DNA of 14,725 nt, taken from the NCBI GenBank assembly GCA_040881175.1, contig JBBEDS010000021.1:1-14725 (forward strand), written 5' to 3'. Source of the stretch: JBBEDS01 sp040881175. GTDB taxonomy: Bacteria > Patescibacteriota > Minisyncoccia > 2-02-FULL-40-12 > IGHO2-01-FULL-4-A. This document shows, one piece after another, positions 5,186-12,544 of the stretch (its first letter is position 1; each line of letters starts with the position of its first letter). The position numbers and the translations under genes are program-made. Below the pieces are notes generated by a model, which saw nothing but the letters and a program-made list of their open reading frames with translations, was not told the DNA's origin and did no database searches.

Positions 5186-6069
5186 TGCCTTCTAAAGAGG
5201 AGCTACAAAAAGAATTAGAAGAGATACAAAAACAACTCAGTGATCCTGAGTTTGTTTTAGACTACAAAAAGGTAGCAGAAGCTTCCAAGCGTTACGCCGA
5301 GATAGAAAGGATGCTTGAATCCGGTGATGAATCAGGCGGCAGTCAATGGGACGATGTCATAGTCGAGATTAGGGCTGGCACCGGAGGCGATGAGGCGGCT
5401 CTTTTCGCTAACTCTCTTTTTGAGATGTATAAAAAATATGCAGCGACTCAGGGCTGGAATGTAGATGTAATCGACTATAACCGAACGACTATAGGAGGAT
5501 ACAAGCATATCGTCTTTGAGCTCTCCGGAAAAGATGCCAGTAAGATGGAGTATGAATCAGGCGTGCATAGGGTACAAAGGGTACCCGAAACCGAGAAAAG
5601 TGGACGTGTTCATACATCTACCGCTACAGTCGCCGTACTTCCGAAAGCTAAGGAAACTGATGTAGAGATAAAGCCGGATGATCTTGAGGTATCTTTTTAC
5701 AGAGCTGGTGGACCAGGAGGACAGAATGTAAACAAGGTTTCAACGGCTGTTAGGGTAACCCACAAACCATCTGGAATTACCGTACACTCTCAGGAGGAAC
5801 GTTCTCAGGCCCGTAACAAGGAAAGGGCCCTTGAAATTTTAAGAACGAAGTTGTTAGATATGCAAAGACAGAAAGAAGTCGGCTCCATAACCGAGGAACG
5901 CAGACGCCAAATAGGTTCCGGCGATCGATCAGAAAAGATACGCACATATAATTTCCCCCAAGACCGAATAACCGATCACAGGATTAAAAAGAGCTGGAGT
6001 AATATTGAAAAGATTCTGGACGGTGGTCTGGATCCGGTATTTGAAGAGCTAGAGAAACACACCGAATAA
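5185..6069 (+). CDS. prfA: Peptide chain release factor 1
   Basis: 294 aa. Releases the finished peptide at UAA/UAG codons. The GGQ motif at 178-180 (RAGGPGGQNVNKVSTAVR) enters the peptidyl-transferase centre. The decoding motif is Pro-Glu-Thr at 134-136 in HRVQRVPETE, i.e. the PxT form of RF1 rather than the SPF of RF2; HTSTATVAVLP follows as expected. Compared with the usual about 355-360 aa, the loss is in N-terminal domain 1, where only about 55 residues precede domain 2. The ATG overlaps the rpmE stop, with AAGGG about 10 nt upstream. No prmC, the methylase of the GGQ glutamine, follows, although it often does in other bacteria. Confidence 0.95.
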   Translation: MPSKEELQKELEEIQKQLSDPEFVLDYKKVAEASKRYAEIERMLESGDESGGSQWDDVIVEIRAGTGGDEAALFANSLFEMYKKYAATQGWNVDVIDYNRTTIGGYKHIVFELSGKDASKMEYESGVHRVQRVPETEKSGRVHTSTATVAVLPKAKETDVEIKPDDLEVSFYRAGGPGGQNVNKVSTAVRVTHKPSGITVHSQEERSQARNKERALEILRTKLLDMQRQKEVGSITEERRRQIGSGDRSEKIRTYNFPQDRITDHRIKKSWSNIEKILDGGLDPVFEELEKHTE

Positions 6070-6074
6070 TAACC

Positions 6075-6593
6075 ATGGAAAAAGAAAAACAACTTCCCCT
6101 ACTATCTGATTCCGAGACAAAACGTCTATACGGTGGTCCTGTTTTTGAAGCAGGCCCCGGTTGGGGCAATAGATTAGGTAAGTGGTTAAAAAAAATACTT
6201 GCTCGACCAGCCCTTCCGCCTATAGCGATAATGCTCCTTTTGGTAGGGTTATTCCTGATATTCAGGCCCAACAAGACTCAAGACGTTAGAGATACTAAAA
6301 TGTTGAGCACGATAACAGAAACAGTGGTCAGGGGTGACAGCTACGCGTTAATAGCCCGCAGAGCTATATCAAGCTACCTAGCAAACGCGCCCGAGCACGA
6401 GCTGACTAACGGTCAAAGACTATTCATAGAAGAAAACATAAGGAGGAGAGTTGAAGATCAGACTCTCGCAGTCGGCTCGAAGGTAGTATTCACCACTATG
6501 GAATTAGAAAAAGTTATAGATGACGCGAAGAGACTGAGACAAAGCACCCTTCAGAAATGGGAAGAGCTATCAAGGAAAGCAAAGTTTCAATAA
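6075..6593 (+). CDS. Single-pass membrane protein with LysM-like extracellular domain
   Basis: 172 aa. A hydrophilic N-terminal tail of about 45 residues precedes one membrane helix at about 46-64 (ALPPIAIMLLLVGLFLIF). The outside part holds a LysM-like fold at about 83-151: TVVRGDSYALIARRAI is the usual opening (retained Gly-Asp-Ser and Ile-Ala), and LAVGSKVVFTTMELEKVI the closing. LysM domains bind glycan such as peptidoglycan, so a role at the cell wall is plausible but inferred. Between the halves is an insert (YLANAPEHELTNGQRLFIEE) that is unusual for a classical LysM. It begins 5 nt after the RF1 stop, so it shares the bL31-RF1 operon, and it ends in a strong terminator. Confidence 0.8.
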   Translation: MEKEKQLPLLSDSETKRLYGGPVFEAGPGWGNRLGKWLKKILARPALPPIAIMLLLVGLFLIFRPNKTQDVRDTKMLSTITETVVRGDSYALIARRAISSYLANAPEHELTNGQRLFIEENIRRRVEDQTLAVGSKVVFTTMELEKVIDDAKRLRQSTLQKWEELSRKAKFQ

Positions 6594-6617
6594 AACACCC
6601 CGGTTGTGGGGTGTTTT
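6592..6617. terminator. Bidirectional terminator between convergent operons
   Basis: A perfect 10-bp stem AAAACACCCC (6592-6601) and GGGGTGTTTT (6608-6617) has a 6-nt loop and T-rich flanks on both strands. It overlaps the stop of the LysM-like gene and lies just past the bL25 stop, serving both operons. Confidence 0.88.
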
Positions 6618-6620
6618 ATT

Positions 6621-7322
6621 TTATTCCTTCTTTTCTTCTTTCTGCTCAGGCTGAGATTCATCCCCGCCTTCTCCTTCTCCCTCCTCTTCAGGCTTCTCCT
6701 TCTTGATAACCTCGACGTCTTCGGCAGTGCCGGCCGAAGTCTCAAGCTGAGCCTGAAGCTCCTCTTCAGAAATAGGTTCTTGAATCAATACTACTGAGGC
6801 TTCGAGTTCATTGAGAACTTCTAATTTATCAGAAATGGGTAGGTCTTTTATCGATATCTGGTCTTCGAATTTCTTCAATGCAGAGATATCTACGTCTATC
6901 TTATTTGGTAAATCCTGAGGAAAGCCCTCAACCTCAATTTCGGACATGTTTTTTACTAAAATACCGCCCAGCTCTTTAACGGCTGGCGACTCGCCGATAA
7001 AGTTTAACTGAATGTGCGTAGTGATCTTCTCGTCTAGCCTGACTTTATAAAAATCGGCGTGCAGAAATTTATCCGTCACCGGATCAAGCATAACATCGTG
7101 AATAATTGTCGGGTGGTCCTCGTTACCAATGTTCAAGTAGACAATGGTTGATTCACCTGCCTCAGTATATACCCTCTCAAAATCCTTTTGTGGTACCTGT
7201 ATTGAAACGGGGCCGAAATCGTGACCATAAACTACAGCCGGCACAAATCCACGCTTTCTAAGCGATTTTACCCTCCTGCCCACAATATCGCGAGCTTCAG
7301 CTTTTAATTGCTTCTTGTCCAT
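6621..7322 (-). CDS. rplY: Ribosomal protein bL25 (Ctc/TL5 form)
   Basis: 233 aa. Binds 5S rRNA in the central protuberance of the 50S subunit. Residues 1-95 form the L25 core (EARDIVGRRVKSLRKRGFVPAVVYG; HPTIIHDVMLDPVTDKFLHADFY). Residues 96-185 are the second beta domain of the long Ctc/TL5 form (ELGGILVKNMSEIEVEGFPQ; DISALKKFEDQISIKDL). Residues about 186-233 are a very acidic, low-complexity tail rich in Glu and Gly. No SD precedes ATG 7322, but a promoter lies 10 nt before it. It appears to be a single-gene unit ending at the shared terminator. Confidence 0.93.
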   Translation of the reverse strand: MDKKQLKAEARDIVGRRVKSLRKRGFVPAVVYGHDFGPVSIQVPQKDFERVYTEAGESTIVYLNIGNEDHPTIIHDVMLDPVTDKFLHADFYKVRLDEKITTHIQLNFIGESPAVKELGGILVKNMSEIEVEGFPQDLPNKIDVDISALKKFEDQISIKDLPISDKLEVLNELEASVVLIQEPISEEELQAQLETSAGTAEDVEVIKKEKPEEEGEGEGGDESQPEQKEEKKE

Positions 7323-7332
7323 AAGTCAGGAT

Positions 7333-7361
7333 AATTTAACATACTATCTCAATTTTGCCAA
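7333..7361 (-). promoter_or_regulatory. Promoter of bL25 gene
   Basis: On the minus strand TTGGCA (7361-7356; 5 of 6 to consensus), a 17-nt spacer and TAAATT (7338-7333). The ATG follows after 10 nt, the same geometry as rpsB. Confidence 0.55.
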
Positions 7362-7391
7362 CACCCTATTAAAACTCGCGGTAGCCTAGCA

Positions 7392-7601
7392 CTAATCAAA
7401 AATGCCAGCTTCCATCCTCATTTTGATCTCTTCTCTTAGCATTTCGACATGCCTTTTTTCGTCTTCCAGTATCTGCTCCAACGCAGGCACACTATGGCAT
7501 TTTGCCTCTTTGGCATCATCAACGTAATGCTTCTCCAATCTCCAAACATTATCCAGCTTGGAATGCAATAGTTTTAACAAATCGTAATTAATATTTTTCA
7601 T
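7392..7601 (-). CDS. Small two-helix protein, unknown function
   Basis: 69 aa, not recognised. The sequence is almost entirely helical and charged: one helix at about 4-35 (LLKLLHSKLDNVWRLEKHYV) and another at about 38-65 (VPALEQILEDEKRHVEMLREEI). The second helix holds an ExxH pair (Glu48, His51) and the first holds Glu23 and His25, which resembles half of a ferritin-like four-helix bundle; a dimer could make a di-metal site. That is an inference from pattern only. It lies 69 nt upstream of bL25 on the same strand, but bL25 has its own promoter. The preceding AT-rich DNA has no clear SD. The ORF is short but its amphipathic periodicity argues that it is real. Confidence 0.6.
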   Translation of the reverse strand: MKNINYDLLKLLHSKLDNVWRLEKHYVDDAKEAKCHSVPALEQILEDEKRHVEMLREEIKMRMEAGIFD

Positions 7602-7681
7602 AATATAAAATACTTTACTTGGGTTTAAAAACCTACTCGACCCAAGGTTATTCTAACAAATTAAGAGTTCCTTTAAAATAT

Positions 7682-7711
7682 TTGCCGACAACGCCCTCTT
7701 TGCCTTACAAT
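7682..7711 (+). promoter_or_regulatory. Promoter of the zinc-ribbon gene
   Basis: TTGCCG (7682-7687), an 18-nt spacer and TACAAT (7706-7711; 5 of 6 to consensus). The ATG follows after 8 nt, so a leaderless transcript is likely. Confidence 0.55.
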
Positions 7712-7719
7712 TAATATAT

Positions 7720-8253
7720 ATGGCCCATCATAAAAACATCGAAAAGAAGTCTATTAGGTCTGAAGGTGCCGATCTTCGACGTCCTCGCCCCAAAAAAGAC
7801 GAGCAAGAATTCGGTCTCGCCCCGAAAGAGTTCATAATATGCTCCGAATGTAACAGCGTATTTTTTGATAAATCTTGGCATCACAGACTGGATGATGATA
7901 TCGAGCATCTAAACCCCGACAAGAAGGTTGAGTTTAAAACCTGCCCGGCTTGCCAGATGAAGAAAGATAAGGTTTTTGAAGGACAACTGGTCATAATCTT
8001 AGAAGAAAATCCAGGCGCTGCAGAAGAGATAATGAGAGTGGTCAAGAACTCCGAGGAGCAGGCGAAAGAAAAGGACCCGATGGATAGGATCCTCTGGACT
8101 GAAAAACAGGGCAAAGAGATAAGAATATTCACCTCTGAGAACCAACTAGCAGTCAGAATGGCTAAGAAACTAGACTCGGCGTTCAAGGGAGGTAAAATCG
8201 ATATAAAGCACAGCCATGGTGAAGATGTAACCAGGGTTTATTGGAAATATTAG
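7720..8253 (+). CDS. BCAM0308/NMD3-like zinc-ribbon protein
   Basis: 177 aa, cytoplasmic. Two cysteine pairs, Cys41/Cys44 (CSEC) and Cys75/Cys78 (CPAC), form a four-Cys zinc ribbon. The second half (about 85-177) has the LVIILEEN, KDPMDRILW and RIFTSENQLAVRMAKKL segments that I associate with the BCAM0308-type family, whose members are often compared with the N-terminal part of archaeal/eukaryotic NMD3, a ribosome export factor. The bacterial role is not known; a link to RNA or ribosomes is only suggested by the surrounding translation genes. The basic N-terminal 30 residues look disordered. The start is fixed by the promoter ending 8 nt before ATG 7720. It is monocistronic. Confidence 0.75.
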   Translation: MAHHKNIEKKSIRSEGADLRRPRPKKDEQEFGLAPKEFIICSECNSVFFDKSWHHRLDDDIEHLNPDKKVEFKTCPACQMKKDKVFEGQLVIILEENPGAAEEIMRVVKNSEEQAKEKDPMDRILWTEKQGKEIRIFTSENQLAVRMAKKLDSAFKGGKIDIKHSHGEDVTRVYWKY

Positions 8254-8269
8254 GGTGTGGATAACTTCG

Positions 8270-8297
8270 TTGACCCCCCTACCCACGGATTTATAAT
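8270..8297 (+). promoter_or_regulatory. Strong promoter of the structured RNA
   Basis: TTGACC (8270-8275; 5 of 6) and a perfect TATAAT (8292-8297) with a 16-nt spacer. It is the best sigma70-type promoter in the window. The expected start near 8304 coincides with the first base pair of the RNA stem. No ORF follows. Confidence 0.75.
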
Positions 8298-8303
8298 TAA
8301 GAA

Positions 8304-8415
8304 TGAGGTCCGGATGATTGAAGGCATTACCGTAAGGAAAATGTCGTTCAGTAGCAATACTGGTTAGAGATTCCGGGCCTCAACGAAGAACTCCTCGCAA
8401 GAGGAGTTCTTCGTT
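8304..8415 (+). ncRNA. Candidate structured non-coding RNA (about 112 nt)
   Basis: The convergent gap between the zinc-ribbon gene and acetate kinase holds a folded RNA. P1 is an 11-bp closing stem: TGAGGTCCGGA (8304-8314) pairs with TCCGGGCCTCA (8372-8382) with one G-U pair. Inside, P2 is GGCATT/AATGTC (8323-8328, 8340-8345) with a GTAA-capped CC/GG tip, flanked by GAA/TTC. P3 is CAGTA-GCAA-TACTG (8349-8362), a GNRA-type tetraloop. A joining strand GTTAGAGA leads back to P1, giving a three-way junction. The 3' end is the 15-bp hairpin at 8382-8415, which competes with P1 for A8382. The sequence does not show the landmarks of SRP RNA, 6S, tmRNA, RNase P or common riboswitches. Function unknown. 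Confidence 0.65.
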
Positions 8416-8418
8416 TCT
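8382..8418 (+). terminator. Strong hairpin at the RNA 3' end and ackA 3' end
   Basis: A perfect 15-bp stem, left arm 8382-8396 and right arm 8401-8415, is capped by a GCAA tetraloop. On the plus strand a short T run follows (TTTCT), which fits termination of the RNA. On the minus strand it begins one base past the ackA stop, but without a good T run, so it may protect rather than terminate that mRNA. Confidence 0.7.
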
Positions 8419-9604
8419 ACTGACCCAAGATAACTTCCGTTTCCAGCCTTATCTCTTCCATCTCGTTAGTTGGAATAACGGCTATTTTAATACTAGCGTC
8501 ATCTGCATTAATAAATCCTTCCCTACTTACCACCTGTTTGTTTTTTTCTGCATCCAGAATGATGCCCATGTTTTCAAGTTTATCACATATGCGCGAACGC
8601 ATTATGTATGATCTCTCACCTACAGTCGCTGAAAAAACCAATAGGTCTAAGCCGTTCAGTTCGGCCGTATACGCTCCAATATATTTTTTTACATGATGGG
8701 CAAAGGTATCCAAAGCTAGTTTTGCCTTCTCGTCGCCCTTTTCTTCCAGATCAATCAACTCTCTAATGTCATCACTCTTTCCACTGAGACCCTTTAGCCC
8801 ACATTCAAAATTAAAGTAGCTCTCCAGACTCTCCAGCTTCATATTTGTTTTCTGGGCTAAGTAAATCACGGCACCGGCATCAATATTACCGATACGAGTA
8901 CTCATAACTAAACCCTCCAGCGGAGTAAAGCCCATCGTTGTATCAATACTCTCTCCGTTCTTTAACGCCGCCAGGCTAGAACCGCTGCCTAGATGGCAGA
9001 TGATTGTTCTTGGCGGAATCCTGCCCATAATTTTTTCTATCTTTCTGGATATAGAGCTGAAAGATATTCCGTGATAGCCGTAACGATATATATCAAATTG
9101 GGAGGCGTCACTTTCCGGAATACTATAATGTCTTGCCTCGGGCGACATTGTTTTATGGAAAGCGCTATCAGATATACCTACCATCTTTATGCTAGGCAAG
9201 ACCTTCTGAATATTATCTATCTCTACTATCACTGGCCCTATGTGCAACGGGGCCTCCTGCTTGGCCTGCTGCAATTTAGCTAGATACTCGTCATCAATTA
9301 TTCGATTTTCCAAGAAGAAAGTTCCAGGCGCTACTATACGTAGGCCGGTCACATCAATCTGTCCACTATCTTCAATTATCTTTTTATCAAGAAGGTGGTT
9401 TATAATATATTCGGTCGCAGCAGTGAACTCATCGATTGACACAGCCTTTTTCTCTTCTCCTCCATCAATTTCGACAGTCACGACAAACTCCACACCCTCC
9501 TTCTCAAAATGAGCACGCATAATTTCACGCTTACCTTCGTAGAAAGCGTACTTCTTTGATGCGCTGCCCGTATTTATGATTAAGTATTTCTTGTCCATTG
9601 CCAA
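8417..9604 (-). CDS. ackA: Acetate kinase
   Basis: 395 aa. Transfers phosphate from acetyl phosphate to ADP, giving ATP and acetate in the cytoplasm. ASKHA-fold landmarks: NTGSASKK (11-18), Arg89 in LRIVAPG, SDSAFH (145-150), YGYHG with His178, HLGSGSS (204-210), MGFTPLEGL (224-232), TRIGN (236-240) and TNEMEEIR near the end. Several positions differ from the usual consensus: HRVVHGG becomes LRIVAPG, TRSGD becomes TRIGN, and the phosphate-2 segment reads SATVGE instead of TGGIGE; key Arg, Asp and His residues are retained. The ORF overlaps the phosphoketolase end by 25 nt; Met3 (9598) is an alternative start. The two are translationally coupled, and phosphoketolase supplies acetyl phosphate. 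Confidence 0.93.
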   Translation of the reverse strand: MAMDKKYLIINTGSASKKYAFYEGKREIMRAHFEKEGVEFVVTVEIDGGEEKKAVSIDEFTAATEYIINHLLDKKIIEDSGQIDVTGLRIVAPGTFFLENRIIDDEYLAKLQQAKQEAPLHIGPVIVEIDNIQKVLPSIKMVGISDSAFHKTMSPEARHYSIPESDASQFDIYRYGYHGISFSSISRKIEKIMGRIPPRTIICHLGSGSSLAALKNGESIDTTMGFTPLEGLVMSTRIGNIDAGAVIYLAQKTNMKLESLESYFNFECGLKGLSGKSDDIRELIDLEEKGDEKAKLALDTFAHHVKKYIGAYTAELNGLDLLVFSATVGERSYIMRSRICDKLENMGIILDAEKNKQVVSREGFINADDASIKIAVIPTNEMEEIRLETEVILGQ

Positions 9605-11925
9605 TTTTCTATTTCATCAGGATCAACTCCATATTCTTTAATATATTTATGGTGATCTGCCAGTTTCTGATCGTATTTCTGATTCAACTTCTCAGCTTTA
9701 TCTTTTTCAATAGCTCCTGACTCTGCCATCTTGGCAAAAACTTTCTTAGCTAAATGATAGCGGCTCGTCTCGTTACGAACTTGCATATCAAAAGGCGTCG
9801 TAGTCGAACCGTTCTCTATATATCCCGAGACAGAAAACCTCCTATTGTCATCCTCGCTATCAAAAAGTATTTGTTTTATAACCTCGGGGTAACCATGGAA
9901 GTTGAATATTACCGGCTTGTCATGCGTAAAGTATTCATCAAAATCTATTGGAGCCGAACGTCCTCCATTCTGAGTATTCAGAGTCGACAATTCCAATATA
10001 TTCACCATTCTAATCTTTATCTCTGGCGCTTCATTCTTAATTATATCAATAGCAGCTAACACTTCTTTGGTCAGGTAATCCCCAACAGAAGCTAGCACAA
10101 TATCCGGGTCCGGGTCACTAGCAAAATCCCAAATCATCAACCCTTCCTCCAGCTCTTTCTGGGCCAACTCTGGAGTTAGCCATCTTGGCTCCAAAGTTTT
10201 ACCAGCCACGATTAAGTTAATCTTATTCTTTGAAGACAGGCATCTATTCAATACGGCCAACGTGCTGTTTCCGTCAGGCGGAAAAAATACTTTGGTAAAA
10301 TGGCCTTGTTTTTGCATCATGTTCCCTATGAATCCAGGATTCTGATGAGAGAATCCATTGTGCTCTTGGCGCCAGCCGGAGGAAGTAAGTATGAAGTTCA
10401 TTGAAGGAATATCACCTCGCCACGGAGTCTCCAATGCTACACGCAGGAATTTTGAATACTGATCAACCATACTTGAGACTACCTGAATAAAGGCTTCATA
10501 AGAAGCAAATATGGCATGCCTTCCGGTAAGTATGTATCCCTGCATCAATCCTTGAAGAGAATGCTCGCTGAGCATCTCTACCACTTTGCCGCTTGGAGCC
10601 ATATCTTTGTCCCAGTCTTCAAGTGGCCAGACAAAAGCTCTTTTTGTTGTTTCAAAAACCTTATCGAGTTTATTTGAATATGTCTCGTCCGGAGAAAAAA
10701 GTCTAAAATTACCATTCTCTTTATTTAGCTTGAGGACTTCATTAAGAAACTCCCCAGTACGTCTCATGCTACTTGAGCCTATTGTTCCTGGAATAGAAGC
10801 GTCTTCGGCAAATTGTTCTACCGAAGGCAGACTTAGCTCTTTCATAGCTCTTTCTCCGCCGAATGCATGGTCGCTATTGCCCATGCTCAGATTTGACTCG
10901 GGAATTAGTTCTTTAATATCATCGGCAAACCCCTCGTCTTTGTTAAATAATTCTCCAAATTTATATGAAGCGAGCCATTTATTTAAAGCCTTGAGCTCCT
11001 CTTTATCCGTTTTAGCTTCTTTGGCTACAACCTGGTGGGAAAGAAAATTGCCTTCTATTTTATCCCCTTTCAGTTTCTTAATACCCGTCCAGCCCTTGGG
11101 AGTCTTTAGGACTATCATAGGGAATCTTGGGGATACTGTCGTAGATCCCTCCCTGGCTTCTTTTTGTATTTTTCTGATTTTCTGATAGGCCTCCTCCATT
11201 GTCTTCTCCATCTTCTCATAGACACTGTTCCCTTCTACGATATATGGCTCGTAACCATAACCGGAAAAAAGCGCCTTCAATTCCTTATTACTCATCCTGC
11301 CGAAAATTGTCGGTCCAGATATTTTATATCCATTCAGGTGAAGTATTGGTAATACCGCTCCGTTAGTTTTAGGATCAATGAATTTATTAATATGCCATGC
11401 CGTAGCGGTCGGACCGGTTTCAGCCTCTCCATCACCTATCAAACAAGCGACGAGCAAATCTGGATTGTCCAATGCAGCCCCGTAAGCTGTGGCTAAAGAA
11501 TAGCCAAGCTCACCGCCTTCAAGAATAGCACCAGGAGTACCGGGATTAGTATGGCTGGGGAAGCCATAAGGCCAGCTGAAGGTTTTTATAATATGGGCTA
11601 AGCCTTTTTGATCATATGTCGCCTCGGGGTAATATTTGCTCAAGGTGCCTTCCATAAAAAGATTGGCCTGAAGTGCCGGGAAGCCATGCCCCGGACCGAG
11701 AACAAACATGAAAGAAGCTCCGTGCTTCTTTATTAAATAGTTTAAATTGGCGTATACAAAATTAATGCCCGGACATGTCCCCCAGTGCCCCAACAACCTC
11801 GGCTTTATATCATCCGGCTTAAGCTTTCTTTCGAGAAGAAAATTACTCTGTAAATAAATCTGGGCAGCGGAGATGTAGTTTGCGGCCCGAACGTATTGTT
11901 TAATTGCCTCAATGGGATTTTCCAT
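9580..11925 (-). CDS. xfp: Xylulose-5-P/fructose-6-P phosphoketolase
   Basis: 781 aa, close to the usual about 790-820. A thiamine-diphosphate enzyme that splits xylulose-5-P (and often fructose-6-P) with phosphate into acetyl phosphate plus glyceraldehyde-3-P or erythrose-4-P. GHWGTCPG (46-53), LGPGHGFP (76-83) and SHTNPGTPGAILEGGELGYS carry the conserved active-site His and Gly residues. IGDGEAETGPTATAWH at 163-178 is the ThDP/Mg motif. RRTGEFLNE, the GYILTGRHAIFASYEAF region and WRQEHNGFSHQNPGF mark the pyrimidine-binding half. It starts 13 nt after the upstream membrane-protein gene, without a clear SD, and overlaps ackA. Together xfp and ackA make one ATP per cleavage, consistent with a fermentative minimal metabolism. 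Confidence 0.97.
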   Translation of the reverse strand: MENPIEAIKQYVRAANYISAAQIYLQSNFLLERKLKPDDIKPRLLGHWGTCPGINFVYANLNYLIKKHGASFMFVLGPGHGFPALQANLFMEGTLSKYYPEATYDQKGLAHIIKTFSWPYGFPSHTNPGTPGAILEGGELGYSLATAYGAALDNPDLLVACLIGDGEAETGPTATAWHINKFIDPKTNGAVLPILHLNGYKISGPTIFGRMSNKELKALFSGYGYEPYIVEGNSVYEKMEKTMEEAYQKIRKIQKEAREGSTTVSPRFPMIVLKTPKGWTGIKKLKGDKIEGNFLSHQVVAKEAKTDKEELKALNKWLASYKFGELFNKDEGFADDIKELIPESNLSMGNSDHAFGGERAMKELSLPSVEQFAEDASIPGTIGSSSMRRTGEFLNEVLKLNKENGNFRLFSPDETYSNKLDKVFETTKRAFVWPLEDWDKDMAPSGKVVEMLSEHSLQGLMQGYILTGRHAIFASYEAFIQVVSSMVDQYSKFLRVALETPWRGDIPSMNFILTSSGWRQEHNGFSHQNPGFIGNMMQKQGHFTKVFFPPDGNSTLAVLNRCLSSKNKINLIVAGKTLEPRWLTPELAQKELEEGLMIWDFASDPDPDIVLASVGDYLTKEVLAAIDIIKNEAPEIKIRMVNILELSTLNTQNGGRSAPIDFDEYFTHDKPVIFNFHGYPEVIKQILFDSEDDNRRFSVSGYIENGSTTTPFDMQVRNETSRYHLAKKVFAKMAESGAIEKDKAEKLNQKYDQKLADHHKYIKEYGVDPDEIENWQWTRNT

Positions 11926-11938
11926 GCGTAAAATATGC

Positions 11939-12511
11939 TTAATCTTTTTTGCTCATTCGAAGTAGACGGTTTTTGGATAAAACTGCCACTAAGATTCCCA
12001 GACAGAGAATGACTAGGTAGAAAGACAGAATCTGCCAGTAGCTGTACGGCACCTTATGGAGGGCTCCGAGTATGAATGCCGATAACCAAGAAACGCCCGA
12101 TATGACCCCGCTGGCCAAAAGGTATGGACTCTTTTTTACGAATTCTTTAGACAACGAATAGTCCTGCCCGACATGGCGATGCAGTCTTGGAATATGTCTA
12201 AAGTGGAATATTATTCCATTCACAATTATGACCCCGACAATAGTCATCTTAACCAAGAATTTAGAAGAAGCCATGTACCTTGGAACATCAGACATAAAAA
12301 GGAAGACTCCTGAGACTACAATAATAGCCAAACCGATCCATACCATCTTGCTGCCCAAACGGAGAAATCTCATTTCGGTATGCGATATCATCTTGTCCTT
12401 TATGCTGCTAAAAAACATAAAATCGCTTGCGAAAGCGCCACCGGCTCCGATAATGACACCAAACAAATGAACAATGACCCAGAATGTCTTGTAATCTATG
12501 AAATCAAACAT
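11939..12511 (-). CDS. Five-TM integral membrane protein, unknown
   Basis: 190 aa with five predicted membrane helices at about 9-30, 56-73, 85-103, 129-150 and 158-177; the C-terminus is basic (KNRLLRMSKKD) and probably cytoplasmic. His16 in the first helix (VIVHLFG), plus a histidine cluster between helices 3 and 4 (FHFRHIPRLHRHVG), could bind heme or metal, and the overall layout resembles DUF2269/CopD-like small membrane proteins; this is a weak resemblance, not an assignment. It is first in an operon with xfp (13 nt gap) and ackA, so a link to acetate or phosphate handling is possible but unproven. A -10 box lies 6 nt before the ATG and no SD is present. Confidence 0.8.
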   Translation of the reverse strand: MFDFIDYKTFWVIVHLFGVIIGAGGAFASDFMFFSSIKDKMISHTEMRFLRLGSKMVWIGLAIIVVSGVFLFMSDVPRYMASSKFLVKMTIVGVIIVNGIIFHFRHIPRLHRHVGQDYSLSKEFVKKSPYLLASGVISGVSWLSAFILGALHKVPYSYWQILSFYLVILCLGILVAVLSKNRLLRMSKKD

Positions 12512-12517
12512 ATATGA

Positions 12518-12544
12518 ATTTTAACTTAAATATCCCAACTGCAA
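12518..12544 (-). promoter_or_regulatory. Promoter of membrane protein-xfp-ackA operon
   Basis: On the minus strand TTGCAG (12544-12539), a short 15-nt spacer and TAAAAT (12523-12518; 5 of 6), with the ATG 6 nt later. Its -35 hexamer coincides with that of the divergent plsY promoter. Confidence 0.45.

Noticed and set aside
8256..8264. Replication origin, because of a perfect DnaA box.
   Set aside because: Only this one perfect box was seen (a near match at 2825-2833 lies far away); there is no cluster, no dnaA/dnaN gene and no AT-rich unwinding region beside it.
8304..8382. The RNA at 8304-8382 has a 7-bp acceptor-like stem, a GG-containing left loop and a GGTTAGAGATTCC stretch resembling a T arm.
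   Set aside because: A 7-nt T loop with a 5-bp stem cannot be formed, no anticodon stem pairs, and the hairpin CAGTA-GCAA-TACTG overlaps the needed T stem. It is not a tRNA or an evident tRNA pseudogene.
8304..8382. Bacterial SRP (4.5S) RNA, because GGTCCGGA occurs in it.
   Set aside because: The SRP apical loop (GGAAGCAGCC after the tetraloop) is missing, and here GGTCCGGA is part of the closing stem.
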